From Sisyra terminalis (lineage: Eukaryota > Arthropoda > Insecta > Neuroptera > Sisyridae), in contig OY292275.1 in the NCBI GenBank assembly GCA_958496175.1, positions 33,433,701-33,497,700 of the forward strand: a stretch of 64,000 nucleotides of DNA, written 5' to 3'. A program made the position numbers and the translations under genes. The notes beneath the pieces were generated by a model. The model was given only the letters and a program-made list of their open reading frames with translations. It ran no database searches and was not told where the DNA came from. This document shows positions 33,201 to 45,898 of this stretch, piece by piece. The number at the start of each line of letters is the position of its first letter. The first letter of the stretch is position 1.

Positions 33201-34504
33201 TCGTCAATCAGATCGATAAATCTATCCGTTTAACTACTTATGTATACATCTTAAATTCGCGGTATTGACAACTGGCGCATGATTTGTAATAATGATTACA
33301 TACCACATACCCATTGATAAAACTGAACGATAGTTTTCGGCAATGTGAGTATTTTAAATGTAAATCTTTGAGAAAACAGCAGTACCATCAGTAGGTGAGA
33401 AACGTTTTTCTTTGCATGATATAAGTTCTAATAAAGGTTTAACATCCTAAAATGACTCATATGATGGCTTTGTGATCAGTAATCAGTCGTACGTCCAAAT
33501 CCAGACAAGCAAATGATATTTAAACTTCTTATAAGAACCCTAAAATAATTAAAACATAGTTATAAAAATGTATTAGTTCAATAAAAAAATAAAGTGGCAT
33601 TTAACATTCTTTAAAGACCAATAATATAAAAACGCAAAGAAAAGAAAAGACATGTGGAATAAATCTTAATGTCCTTGGGGGAGGTAAAATACCATTTAAT
33701 TGATGTTATCTAAATTCTTATGGCTTTAAGTATAAAATAAAATAACACAACTAAAATCCAATTAAAATTCTTTATCTCAAAATCTGATTATTGATTGTAA
33801 TAGTTTTTGTAAAGGATACGCTTTAAAATCAATAAGGACTTGAACTATCCGCATTAAAGCCTATAATTCATTCTTTTGCAGTAATTTTTTTCATAGAATT
33901 TATCTCGTTTTTTGATATTTCCTTATTGTAATAAAAAGTATACAGAATTTAAAGTTAAATAAAATCACTAAATATTAAAGTGTAACTTTTTTTAAAAAAA
34001 TTATTAATTTAGTTAAGGTTTATTGGTACCAAGAAATATAAGTATTTAATAAAAAGAAGGAACATAACTTTTTTTTATTGTTATACTTCTTGAAATAAAA
34101 TTAGCATATTTTAAAACCATATCTGTAGATAGGTAATTGAAATTTCTGTTCATTTATTCATTATTTTATATATCGACATTTTTTGTTAGCAGCGATAAAA
34201 ATAGAAATGGTTGTAAAAGATGTAAATTTTATTAATATGTTAAGTTGTAATAAAATGTCATAAAATTTAATAAGCTGAAGAATGGAATACCAATTAATTC
34301 GTTATGTGGGTACCTATTGATTAAAGTAGTCAGGTATGGAAACGTTTGTAAGACTTGGGTGTTTTATTGGGTAATAGTTGGAAGATGTGTCAAAACATTG
34401 TTAGTAGAATAGTTAAGGTAGGTATATGATTTTATTATAATTTCTTTTTTCTTTTTTTTTTATAAATAAGAGGAGAAAAGGAGGATGCAGCTAAATTTGT
34501 AATA
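33201..34504. other. Unfeatured AT-rich stretch
   Basis: No gene or paired repeat was seen between the repeat at 32.3-33.2 kb and the CpG-richer island. Confidence 0.3.
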
Positions 34505-34862
34505 GAGATACAATTATAGACGTCGGACGTTTCGAAAAAGACGACGAGGAGCATCGGGAAAGCTTATAGTTGTAACGACGCGAGCGATGCGCAATCTCGA
34601 GTGGCAGGTTTAGTAGCGGCCTCACAATAATGTAAACATCGCGAGATCGCGATGTTCTACAGTCGGCGTTCAGGATTCATTTCAATACTTCATTTCGTTC
34701 AACAACATTCATCTCGGAAAAAAATATTCAACACATCCGACTCCTTTTTTTCGGCATTAGGAGTTTTTTTCTAAGTCCTAAAAACGTGTGTGATTTTCCC
34801 CACTTCAACTCAACAGCCATCCATTTGATTTCATCAATTTAATATTTCCTTTCGGCTCATAA
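34505..34862 (+). promoter_or_regulatory. CpG-richer island: possible distal promoter and untranslated first exon of the globin gene
   Basis: In a 25-kb AT-rich desert this patch is rich in CG dinucleotides (GACGTCGGACGTTTCG, ACGACGCGAGCGATGCG). It contains a palindrome AACATCGCGA/TCGCGATGTT (about 34635-34656), initiator-like CTACAGTCGG and TTCAGGATTC, and an ACGTG core (34784-34788) of the kind bound by hypoxia factors. It ends in a perfect GTAAGT donor at 34863. It has no ATG-led long frame, so it reads as a 5' untranslated exon. The next plus-strand acceptor attached to a coding start is at 54753 in front of the globin ATG, implying a 20-kb intron. The link is inference. Confidence 0.4.
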
Positions 34863-35337
34863 GTAAGTAAATTCGACATGATATTCGTTATATCCTTGCA
34901 TATTTTATATTTGATTTATCTTTCATAAATTCATGTGCAATCTGAAATATCTCCACTTTGGTATACAGTGTTCAATAGTTGGGTTATGTCCAAATAATTT
35001 AAATTTATTTAACTCTAATTTATACCAATAAAAATACCATTCTCAGTTACAAACACTTAATTAAGTATTTTCAGATGTCACTTCATAATAAACATTAAGT
35101 AAATTGAACTCAATCTAGTTTAATAAAACCGTTTTTTCGAACAACAATTAGCATTTTACAAAAATAATGCAAATGAACTTCACCTACTCAAACTAAAACA
35201 CAATTGCAATGCTAAAATTTATCTTATCATTATTTCTTTATAGCAGATAAAAATAAAACTATTTCAGTTTTATATAAATTCAATTGGCTCAGTCGATTAC
35301 ATCCAAGTGTCGTTATAACATATGAAAACTATAAATT

Positions 35338-36081
35338 CACATTTTGAATCCTAATTATCTTGTTTAATAAGAAACCTTCTAAAGAAATATAGCTCATGTA
35401 TACTTAAGTGGTGTCAAAATTTGGCAACATTGCATTTTTTACTTTGTGTTTGGTTTAATTCGCGTTTTTTTTTTTTGATAATTCAATTATGTTATAGTCT
35501 TATCTTTTGTCGCTAAATTTGCATTATGATCCGATTTATACTACGAATTAAATTAAAAATCAAACGAAAAATGCAACGCTGCCAGATTTTGACGTTGCTA
35601 AAGTTTACAAAAATCGAAATGATTATTTATGAATTATTTTCTCCGATGCCTTATTCATTGCCAGCTTCATTATAAAAATATTAAAAATTAATTTCCGTTT
35701 CCATTAAATCCATATTTTTAATTCTAATTATCTTCTTTAATAAAAACCCTTCTAAAGAAATGATAGTTCATGTATACTTTAGCGGCGTTAAAATCTGGCG
35801 ACATTGCATTTTTCACTTTGTTTTTGATTTAATTCGCATTTTTTTTTTTTTGATGATTCAATTTTAATATCATATTATTTTATCTTTTGTCACTAAATTT
35901 GCATTATGACCTGATTTATGTTACAAATTAAAGTAGAAATCAAGCGGAAAATGCAACGCTGCCAGATTTTGCCGTTGTTAAAGTTTACAAGAATCGAAAT
36001 GATTATTTATTACTTATTTTCTATATTCTCTTATTCATTACTAGCTTCATGACAAAAATATTAAAAATTAATTTCCGTTTA
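35338..36081. repeat. Tandem duplication of a palindromic unit, two copies with period about 373
   Basis: Unit 1 (about 35338-35707) and unit 2 (about 35708-36081) align throughout: CTAATTATCTT, TTCTAAAGAAAT, TCATGTATACTT, TTAATTCGC, AAATTTGCATTATGA, AATGCAACGCTGCCAGATTT, AATCGAAATGATTATTTAT and AAAATTAATTTCCGTTT. Each unit is itself an inverted repeat: its GTATACTT..GGCAACATTGCATTTTT arm is the complement of AAAAATGCAACGCTGCC..AAGTTTAC. It is non-coding. Confidence 0.75.
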
Positions 36082-37544
36082 AATAGTTTTTTATCATTTA
36101 TAAAAGCTGAAACAATTTTAACACAGAAAAGTTCAAGTTGCTAACTATATTAAAACTTCTATGAGGAAATAAGTTTAAAAAAGGATCACAAATAAAAGGT
36201 TAAAATAACACCGACGTTATTCATAAATTTATTTCAAATGCAAATTGATCGCTGTGCTAGCATATATGCCCAGTTGCTAATATTCATATTTGAGTTTATA
36301 AAACCTTGAATAAGAATTAAATTTAAAGAATTTTCTTAATAATTTTAATTAATTGACCTTTTTTATATCTTTCATGTTTGATAATGGTTTCATTTATCGT
36401 TTTACAAGATCCAATTAAATAGCTATTAGTTGCCTCTCAAAAAAGATGTAAACTTAATTGTTGTTTATTCCTCTTAATTCTTTGACTTATAACCTATCAA
36501 CCTATCAGTTATAAAAATGTGCTGGTATTCATCAAGAATATATATTAAATTTGCTTTCTTTACAATACTTCTAAAGTCTTATATCAACTCTTATTACTCG
36601 TTAACATTTGGTAATTACCAACATTAAAATAACATTCCACTTAATTTCCTTTATCCTTATATTAATCACAATTTTTTAATATAATTATGACCGTAATAAT
36701 AACGGCTAATGAAAACATTAATTTGTGTTTCAAACACAAAGTAATTTATTAATAATTGTAATTTTACTAATAATATTTTCTTTAAGTACCCACTTAAAAA
36801 ATATAATATTAAGAAAATTACCATTATTATGTGAGAAGTATAAATATAATTCAATAAGAAGGTTTTGTATTCATTTGAATAAAATATCAATTTAAAATTC
36901 TTAGCTGGTAGTTTTTAATTTTAGATTGGTTATGTGGTTAGGAATTGTAATCAGATACCAACTGATTAAGTTTTGTATTGCTTGCATCTTGTGCATTCCT
37001 ATTTTGTCAATGGAAAGTGTGAAACTAAATTTCTATTGATAAAGACAGCATTTTGAAGAATGAAAATCAATTATGAATTTTTGTTTTTACTACCGAAAAG
37101 TTCTCTAAATGTATATCCCCCCCCCGTATTCGTATAATAAATTAATAGACTAAATATTTATAAAAAAAAAACTTTAAAAATGTTTAACCAAAAAAGAAAT
37201 AGAACCAATAGAAAAAAGAAACTAAAAACCAAAAAACAGTTTTTTCAATCTTGATTACTTAGCGTGCACACCAATGACACTAATTAATTTTGAGTCGGCG
37301 CCAAATTATTAAACATACAAATTACTTATTTGATGCTTTGAATCATGACAATTGATCGTTAGTTTACAATAACGTGGGATTGAGGTGTAAAATCTACTGT
37401 GTGTTTTGTATACCGTTTTTTCTTTATTATTTGTTTTCACAATTTAAAAAATAATTTAGATTCATTGGTTTCAAATCGTTATTTCTAATTTTTCGAACAA
37501 AAAATTTCCCTCTATTTTTCGTTGATTAGAAAATATTTGGTATA
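36082..37544. other. Unfeatured AT-rich stretch
   Basis: Apart from a short C run near 37120 I see nothing. The open stretch at 36666-36890 (minus) is low-complexity. Confidence 0.3.
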
Positions 37545-37842
37545 AAGTAAAATCCTGCTTAACATTGTTTCATTAGTACGTGGTAGTTTTGGACTTCCCT
37601 AAATTATTACATAAATTACAGTTTTGAAATGTACAATCAAGTTATGGTATTCATTTCAATTCAAAACTACCAGGCCAATATGAATAGCAAAATCTAGTTT
37701 CTTTTTTCCTATGAACAGCACGGAACACAGAAAATGTCTTCTATTGCTCTTCACTCATCCGAAATCTGCCTCGTTTAACGCGGTTTCGTTTAGCATTGGA
37801 TTTTATTCGAACGAATTTCCCGCATGAAGCGGGGTTTTACTG
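37545..37842. mobile_element. Pogo/Tigger-like MITE, 298 bp
   Basis: The left end AAGTAAAATCCTGCTTAAC pairs with the complement of the right end, CAGTAAAACCCCGCTTCATG. TA flanks both sides (37543-37544 and 37843-37844). It belongs to the same broad type as 2758-3037 but is a distinct sequence. The interior has CGTTTAACGCGGTTTCG near the right end and is non-coding. Confidence 0.65.
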
Positions 37843-38209
37843 TATCTTCTTTGTAATATAAAGTTGCTTGAGAGGAGTTCGAGATTTTGATAGGTTACTC
37901 AATATTTGTGTTACGAAAATTTCATTTCGTTCATATATCATTTCATATAGTTTTCCGGCAGATATAGTTTTAAGTTCTTCTTCTAAGATTGCCTTTATAA
38001 ATTTATATTTATGTTGAAATTGGTCTGCATTTTCGGTAGACCATAAACCGTTAAGGTTCATTAAACGTCTGTTTTCATATAATCAGTTTCGGAATTTTTG
38101 ACTTTTCTGGGAAATTCAACTTGATTTATGAAGACAGACATTCATACTGCTGCATTTATTTTAACACTCATTCTATTATTTTTCTTTGCTAAAGGTATAT
38201 AATAAAATA

Positions 38210-38850
38210 TCAGTCGACCAGTAACAAAGTTTTCGGCGAAAGTTATGAAGCTTCAGAAAAAAATTACTTTGATTTTTTTAAAACAAGAGACAGAACTTTT
38301 AATGAGCATTCAAAACAACGAAATCCTGCTACGAGTACAAACGATTTTTCACAATTTTCCGAGTTCGAGAAAATGTTAAAAATAGTTTCATATTTGAAAA
38401 GCCCTTAAAGGCCAAAAAAAAATTGTGCTCTAATTTTTAATTCGACGTATTTTTACGGTATTGATAAAGTATTTCATTCCATTTAGTTAACAAATCTAAT
38501 AATCAACTCCTATTTTTGGCCTTTAGAATACGATTCAAATTTGTCAAATTTATAGGAAACCCTCTTCAATGTAGGTATACTCTTCAATAAAAAGAGAGTT
38601 ATCAAAATCAACTTATTATCTCATTACCCACGGTGTTACCTCGAATTTATTTTACAAGCCATCAATTTACTCTTTTATTTTCACATTTAGAAGATGATTT
38701 AGTTTTTTTAATTTAAATGGAACCAATTTCAATATAATATATCCAATTAAATAAAGTTACTAATTTTACACTGGTCAAGCATGCATATAAAAAGTATACA
38801 AATCAACAAAAAATCTTCTTTTTCGTCGCTTAAAATTGAGCTATCATTAT
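38210..38850 (+). repeat. Interspersed repeat, about 650 bp, copy 2
   Basis: This is the same-orientation partner of 30460-31130. It shares AAATCCTGCTACGAGTACAA against AAATCTGCTACCCGTACAA, TTTTTCACAATTTTCCGAG, GAGAGTTATCAAAATC and ACCAATTTCAATATA. It is more degraded in its second half. Confidence 0.45.
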
Positions 38851-39639
38851 ATTACAAATAAGCATTTTCAGTAATATAACCATTTTTTTAAAGAACTCTA
38901 ATAATCATGATAACGTACATAATTTGCGTAGTTTTTATTACTTCCGATTTCAAAACTAAACTCAAACGGTAAATATTACCCTATCTCTTTATCTATATTT
39001 ATATAAAACAAAATCGTGTTAGTTAGACTACTTATAACTGAAGAATGTCTGAACCGATTTTCATTATCTATGATTTGTTAGATTTGTCTACTTCTAGGCT
39101 AACAGAATAACTATTAAAATATTAGGAAAATTAAGATCAAAATGCGTTTTTAAATAAATTAGGTTTGACATATTTTTCAATAATTTGCTCATTTCACGCA
39201 CACTTAAACAATATTTATAATCATTGATGCCCGTGGTTTGCGAAAAACGCATATCAACCGTTTGAATTTGACTGTTTTATTTATTAAATTTAAGTGTCAA
39301 ATCAATTATTTAATCCATATTTTGTGAGAGGGTTAATAATAAATCTTATTATGAGAGTATTATTATGAACAATTTCGCAACCATAAAGATCTAACCTTTC
39401 CAATACGTCATTAAAATAAAACCAATCTTCCGATTAAAATCCGAAACAGTACTAAATAGAAGAAAATCAAAATCTCCAAAACCATTATGGTTATCGGGTC
39501 ATAAAGAGGGTTACTAGACCGTCGACAAATCTATTAAAAAGAAACATGTTTAAACCTTCATTCGCCATTTTAAAACCTGAAAAAAGAACAGAATATGAAC
39601 AAAGAAATTAAGAGTATACCAAACAAAGATAAGCTAATT

Positions 39640-40245
39640 CATCAAACAACTCCTACTGTATTACACATCGTACGATGGCTAAAAGATTATGACCACTTCA
39701 AACTACAGCACAGAAAGAATAAAAATAATTTCTAGAATAAGATCAGGAGATCATTGTAGCACATTTAAACAGCTGCATTGTACTAATGCAGAAAGGTGGG
39801 CCACCTCAACCAGTGCTGAAGTGTCAAACGATAAACAATCAAACAAATATTCTACTTAGAAAATTACTAAAGAAAACATGAATATTCCCAGTAAAAATAT
39901 ATTCTCTGACTAAAAGCGATCATAGGAACGAATTGACCAAAAGAATAATACAATATCGAGGAATAGAAAAAGTCAAAAATAAAAATGTTTTCAGAAATAT
40001 CTTTGTGTCTAAACACTCATGAATAAGTGCAATTTGATGATTTTTTAAATGCATATGGGTTTGAATGTATTCAATGTTCTTATATGTATGAATCCTAAAA
40101 ATGTGAAATAAAATGTTTATTTAAAAAGCGCACTAAATTTGTTGTAATGATGCATAAGTTATATATATTTTTATATCTATTTTATCAATTAAAATGCGGA
40201 AATATATGCGTTTCAACAGCTTTTGGCTGTCATCATCAGGTAATG
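39640..40245 (+). repeat. Probable decayed non-LTR retroelement 3' part
   Basis: A broken frame at about 39715-39765 reads KIISRIRSGDH, like the post-RNase H region of non-LTR elements (I.RIR.GH). A tail at 40207-40245 has GCGTTTCAACAGCTTTTGGC followed by TGTCATCATCAGG, a sequence style common at 3' ends of insect retroelements. Only these pieces support the call. Confidence 0.3.
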
Positions 40246-40374
40246 ATTTGAATTAATGATAAAGAAGAAATTGAGTCATAGGACATACAGTATTATGCAT
40301 TAATTTATTAATTGTGACTCGGAAATAAATGAAATATCTATCAATGTAAAGCTAAAACAAAATGCAAAATGGTT

Positions 40375-40660
40375 AAAAAGAGCTCCTATTGACTCGGCAT
40401 TAAATGACCGTCACAATACGAAACTTTAAAATCACTTGAAAGTTTTTCATGGTATTTGTACTTTAGTACAAAGGGAAAGGTTGTTTAAATTGATGATTTG
40501 AATTCTTTTCAATCTACACAACCTCTATTCATAAGGAAAAATTGATAGCAATTTTAGGGTATACAATTGTTTTCCATGGTAAAAAATTGTTAAAAATATC
40601 AAAAAATGTGTAAATTATTACTATTTCTATGGTATCCACTCAATGGTGTACACTTTATTC
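40375..40660 (+). repeat. Interspersed repeat family, about 400 bp, copy 2
   Basis: The blocks CTCCTATTG, CACAATACGAAACTTTAAAA, ACAAAGGGAAAGGTTGTTTA and TTTTCCATGGTAAAAAATTG match copy 1 at 1343-1735 in order. The last 80 bases of the family are replaced or lost here. Confidence 0.6.
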
Positions 40661-42240
40661 TTCTTTTTTTGTCCAGACTTGCGAATAGTGCAAATTTTTT
40701 TAAATAAAATATCATACATTCGATGACTGAAGTCTTTTTCTTCGAAAATGACAAGAAAATAAAATGAATTTCTTAATTTCAACCATTTTACGTGGCAATA
40801 TAAATATCAGTTTAAATGCAAAAGACTTTATTTTAAAGTAATAATTCAGTAAGTTAGGTACTAACCATTTTGATTTTATGAATGTTACACTAAAAGAAAA
40901 AAAAACGGAATTATCTATTCTTTACCATAAAAAATTATAATATAGATTGATTTTTTCATTGAAACTTATAAAAATTATAGAAAAATAATCATATAAGTTC
41001 ATATATTACCTTGTATTCCAAGTATATAGATATTGAAATTTTTCTTAATAATAAAATTAGTTCCTTTTTTTAAAGAAGTATACTGTGATTTATAAATATA
41101 CATGTTTGAAAATTGCATTATAAAATGTCTTAGTTTTTGACAAAATTGTAAAATAATTTAACAAGTCCTAATAAAAATTAATTTTATTTTGATTAATAAA
41201 TTATTTTTCAATATCAATTCACTTAATTCACTATTGTTTTCATAAAACGGAAGTAGCGGAAATTAAATTCAACTAAGCAAATGCTTCAAAAATAAACCTA
41301 CTCTTGGAGTTATTATATCAGCTCCAATTTCAGTTTATCATTCGTTACGTCTATATTAGTACAGTTTTCATTTTATATTCAAATGAATTAGTAAAATAAA
41401 TGTTTACGAAATTTCGGTAGGAAGCACATTTTGTTTTATATACTATTTACATGTTTAAATTTAGAAAAAAAAAACATTTTTTCCATTCCTTGTATAAACA
41501 TCAACATACTCTAATATTTAAAGATACTTTAGTTAAAATTCTTTTACATTCGTATTGATTGAAAATATGAATGTATTTGAACAAAGGCGCAAAAATCATA
41601 ATACCTTTTGTAAAACGATATTTATTTACAAGAAATACTATTTACATTTTTCATAATGATGAAATTATACCAAATATTTTGGTAGACCAAACTTTGAAGT
41701 GCAAGACAGTCTTTCAACTATTATTTAATTAGTATTTCAGGTATTTAATAACCTCTTCCATGCATCTGCATTTGAATTTATTTATGGTTAAATACTCATT
41801 AGTAAGTTAATTCTAATCCGTAAAGTTGTTGAATATTTTATTTTTTATTTTTACATGCAAATAAGTTTAATGAATTAATATTAGTACCCATAAATATTTT
41901 AATTTGTATTCTCCTCATTTTTATAAGTGCGTGATCACCTGTTACATAGTACCTAATATTAAATTTGTTTTTAATAAGACATCAAAACACTTATATATAT
42001 TTGACTTTTGTTATTTGAATAAAATTACCTTACCCATTTAATTTGCCATAAATTATTCATTTTTTTCTTATTTAGATAAATAAGCATTTGTTTTTGAATC
42101 TAAATGAAATTCATCAATCTAAATGAAAGATAAAAAAGGAAGAGAACCAATATCAATATAATAATAGGCAAATGTATGTATGTCGGTAAAGACATAGAAC
42201 AAAAATTGTAAGCACATACGCGTGAGATACCAAATAGAAT
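40661..42240. other. Unfeatured AT-rich stretch
   Basis: No gene, paired repeat or element end was seen in this 1.6 kb. Confidence 0.3.
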
Positions 42241-42365
42241 AATTATTGTCTCAATCTTTGAACTAACCGACTGTTGTCGTTGGTTTCAACTGTCATTTAG
42301 ACTTCATTCAATGGCCAATTTTTGTCAATGTTAGAATGTTAATATTTCACGGGTAGATGTTATTT
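42241..42365 (-). repeat. Interspersed repeat, inverted partner of 12088-12220
   Basis: Read on the minus strand it gives GTGAAATATTAACATT, AATTGGCCATTGAATGAAGT, CTAAATGACAGTTGAAACC, GACAACAGTCGG and GATTGAGACAATAATT. The same blocks appear in the same order as in 12088-12220. Confidence 0.55.
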
Positions 42366-44956
42366 ATTTATATTTTTATCCTGAAAATTTGTTCTAGTAG
42401 GTAAATAGACTAAACAGCTGTGCTAGAGATTGTGCAAGATATCGTTAGTTTTTGTTTGTTTCAAAAACACACCTTATTTTATCCATTACAGATTTCACAA
42501 TTTTTGAAAATTTATTTTTGGGCAGTATCTAATTACCAAAATAAATATTAAGTCTGTTTGTTTTTGTTTTTTAATTGCTTAGAAGAGTTTCGAATTCAAT
42601 AAAGTAGTTTTTGGGAAAAAACAATTAAAAAACGATTATTTTAACCATAAAACTAAGACGAACCTCTTAATTTGTTTTATTATGAAGGTAGTTAAAAAAA
42701 ACACCGGAATCGCCATCAATGAGGCGATATTATAAGAAAAAGTCATTTTTAGAGATACCAACATATAGTCCGATCAATTAAATCGAAAAAATAGGAGCAA
42801 ATTGCATTCCCAAAAAACGGAAAATTTGCATGAATTTTAAAGACACCATTGTAAAGAAATTGTGAAAAATCTCCATCGATTCCATGTGTGCACCACTTGT
42901 CCAGGCTAGTTATGTTCAAATGTTGAAACTCCAACACAGGAAATACTTACATCAACAACAAAACAACTGATGTATTACTGTTAGAACAATTTAATTAATT
43001 CAATTTAGGAAGATGAAGAAGAATAAACAGGTGACAACGATGATGATGAATAAATTGACCTAATATTCCATTAAATTTTACTAAGGTAAATCTTGGGGAA
43101 GGCCTACCGGAGAAACGGTAAAAAAAACCCTAAGAACATTACCTCGTAAGGGTTGAAACATGTGCATATCGTATTATAGAGAATACAACTAAAGTAAATT
43201 TTTGATTCGTATTTTCCCAGAAATGGTTAAATTTATGAAAAAAACTCTAAGAACAATTTGTGTTGATAATTGCATGATTTATTATTTTTGTTCGAAATAT
43301 TTTTATCATAAAACTACCCGTTTCGCTAAAAAATCCAAAAGATCCTTGTTTGTAAACTTTGACCTTGAATAAAATATTTTGCACATATGGAATTGCTGGG
43401 GACTTTTCACTTTTTCATTACAATGGTGTTCCTAACGTTCATTCAAATTTTCAGCTTGTTGGGAATTTATGCAAGGGTAAATGTCTTAATTGAACGGACT
43501 AATAGTAGAATTTCACAATCTTTCATTATAGTAGTGGAGGTGAAATTGTTTATGTGAACTCACAATTAAATACGTTAAAGCAGGTTATCTTATATAATAT
43601 ATTAATAAATAAGCTCTTAAACATGATTTCAACCAAAAAAATCCGTCATGCAAAAGCGTCGCCTCCCTCCTCCCAAGTTGACTTTTCCAAAAAAAAATAA
43701 CTTTTTTCATTATTACTTTTGAACCGTTCTAAATCAAAAAAATAATTATCAAAATGAAAGCTGAAAAAATTTCCTACAAAAAAGGATCGTTAATAATTTC
43801 CTCTATGTGCCATAGTAAACACAAAAATGACGGCTGAAAATATACGAAAATTTACATTAGGCAATAATATATAAACTGCTCTATAAATTATGTATCATGT
43901 TTTTATACATAAACGCATGGAGGGGGAATCAAATTTTATTATATTCATGATCGTGAACAATTATGAACAATTTATTAGTGGCACGTAGGCACTTTAAAAG
44001 CAATATTTAAAAAAGTATAAAATATATTTGAAGAAAACATTAAATAATTATTATTACTATAAGCTATTAGAGAAATAATGATCATTTTTGACCTTTGAAA
44101 CATACCTCTTTAATTCGTGAAGATCTAATACTACAATCTTTTAGTTAAAAGTTTAATTATCTACCATTACTAATAACGACATCACTTACCTTTTTTTATT
44201 CGTGTTCATTATTTCTTTTCGTGTTTCAAACTTATTCTTCAAAATTTATGTTTTAATTAAAAAATTAAGATGAATTATTTAAGAAACGAGTTTTGATAAT
44301 TCTCCACGTGGAAATTATTATTTTTTGTTAAGTTAAAAATAAAAATTATGTTTTTAACATTAAGAAGTATGAAATGTTTTCCTCGATTTTTTATTATGAA
44401 GTGATATGCATACTTTTCTCAAAGTTTTTTCTTCCAGGTATTTTTATATTGACATTGAAAGTTTTAATAAGTAGTTAAATGTAAATTACTTTTCTTTAAG
44501 TATTACTGAAACTTGATGAGCAAATGTTTTAAAATTATATTGCATGTATCTTGCATGAAAAATTTCTTATGTAATTATCCAGGTAGATATGTATACCATT
44601 TTACTGTCAGAAAGAGGACCTTTTAATCGGTGACCTGTGTAAAAGTGCTTTGTAAAACTCCCCAATTTTTGAAGATGTTTGATGAGGAAAATCAAAAATT
44701 CACCCATTAAACATATCAAAATATCGATAGTACACACTTTTAATCGCCTAATAACTTGTGACGAATTGGTCATTGATATAAAACAAATTTATGAAATAAT
44801 ATTGAATTATATTCATTACTTATCCAATTACAGATGCTTCGTTTATCTAAAACTTGCTAAGTAGAAATTAAATCAAGAATAAAAAAGTATATTAATCTCA
44901 TTTAATTAACCCAGAAAAAAAAATCAAAATTTTTTTCCTCGCTTTGGCATTTGACA
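42366..44956. other. Unfeatured stretch of the gene-poor region
   Basis: No supported gene. The minus-strand open stretch at 42749-42937 has no family features. Around 43085-43270 two CCCTAAGAACA/CTCTAAGAACA motifs stand about 120 bases apart, and I could not extend them into a repeat. Confidence 0.3.
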
Positions 44957-44964
44957 GTATAGAA

Positions 44965-45279
44965 CAGGGATGGGCATACCTAATATTGGTATGATTGATA
45001 AAAATTTTTCTTATTTATACGCTATTAACTTCGAAAAATGAGTTAAACTAAAACAAATACAAATTTAAAGACATAATTCAGTATTAGAAGTACTATTTGG
45101 GAATCAGTATATCTGCTGTAGAATCTGCTGTTTGTTTAATTTCAAAATCAAATTTCATTGTCAGCTTAATTTTTAGTATACATTTACATTTAAAAGATTT
45201 GAAATTTACCTAAAAAAATATTTAAAATACCTGCAATCGATTGTTGACCTGTTCGCGATCGACCGTTTATCCACTCCTG
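44965..45279. mobile_element. hAT-type MITE with perfect 8-bp target duplication, 315 bp
   Basis: GTATAGAA stands directly outside both ends (44957-44964 and 45280-45287). The left end CAGGGATGGGCATACC and the complement of the right end, CAGGAGTGGATAAACG, are short imperfect inverted repeats. It is non-coding. The perfect duplication suggests a fairly recent insertion compared with its neighbours. Confidence 0.8.
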
Positions 45280-45898
45280 GTATAGAACGTATAGACGTTT
45301 CTCTCGAGAAAAAAAAATAATAAGCGTAGATATCCTCAAAACTATTCAAAATGCTTATAAATGCAATATTCCGAAATGTTGAAAAAGTGACTTTCTTTAC
45401 AGTTGATACAAAAAAGGCAAAGAAAAACTGTCCATTAGAACAAAAATGTCCTTGAGGACTTGAATTGATAAAAGTCTATTTCCTTACTACTAAGTACCTA
45501 TTTGTAAACAAAGTTTATGCAAACTAAAATTTTCTATTTTTGCGGTTCCAAATATTTGTTTCATTTTTTACTATTTACAACCACTTTATTTAAAAATAAA
45601 TGGTGTTACGGAAGTTGCTTGAGACTGTTCAGTGAACAATACAATTTGATAAAACTATGCGCGTGTGCTCAATTGAGTAATTTCTACTATATCTAAAACA
45701 TGAACCAACACACCGTTATTTATGCGTGATAATGTATGTGTTTTTTAAGACCAAAAGTATCCCTAAAGAGAAATCTATAATCAGTAAGTGTATAAAAGAA
45801 ATCTACATGTAATATATGTAGTTCCTACAAATAAAAATGAAATGCTATTTTTTAGTAAGCACCAAAAATTGAGAACTTCAGGATCGATTTTGGTAGTA

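Noticed and set aside
37837..38061. Minus-strand 74-codon open stretch with a credible-looking composition
   Set aside because: It abuts a pogo-like MITE end. I could not link it to any domain or flanking exon. It may be a fragment of the parent element, but the evidence is too thin.
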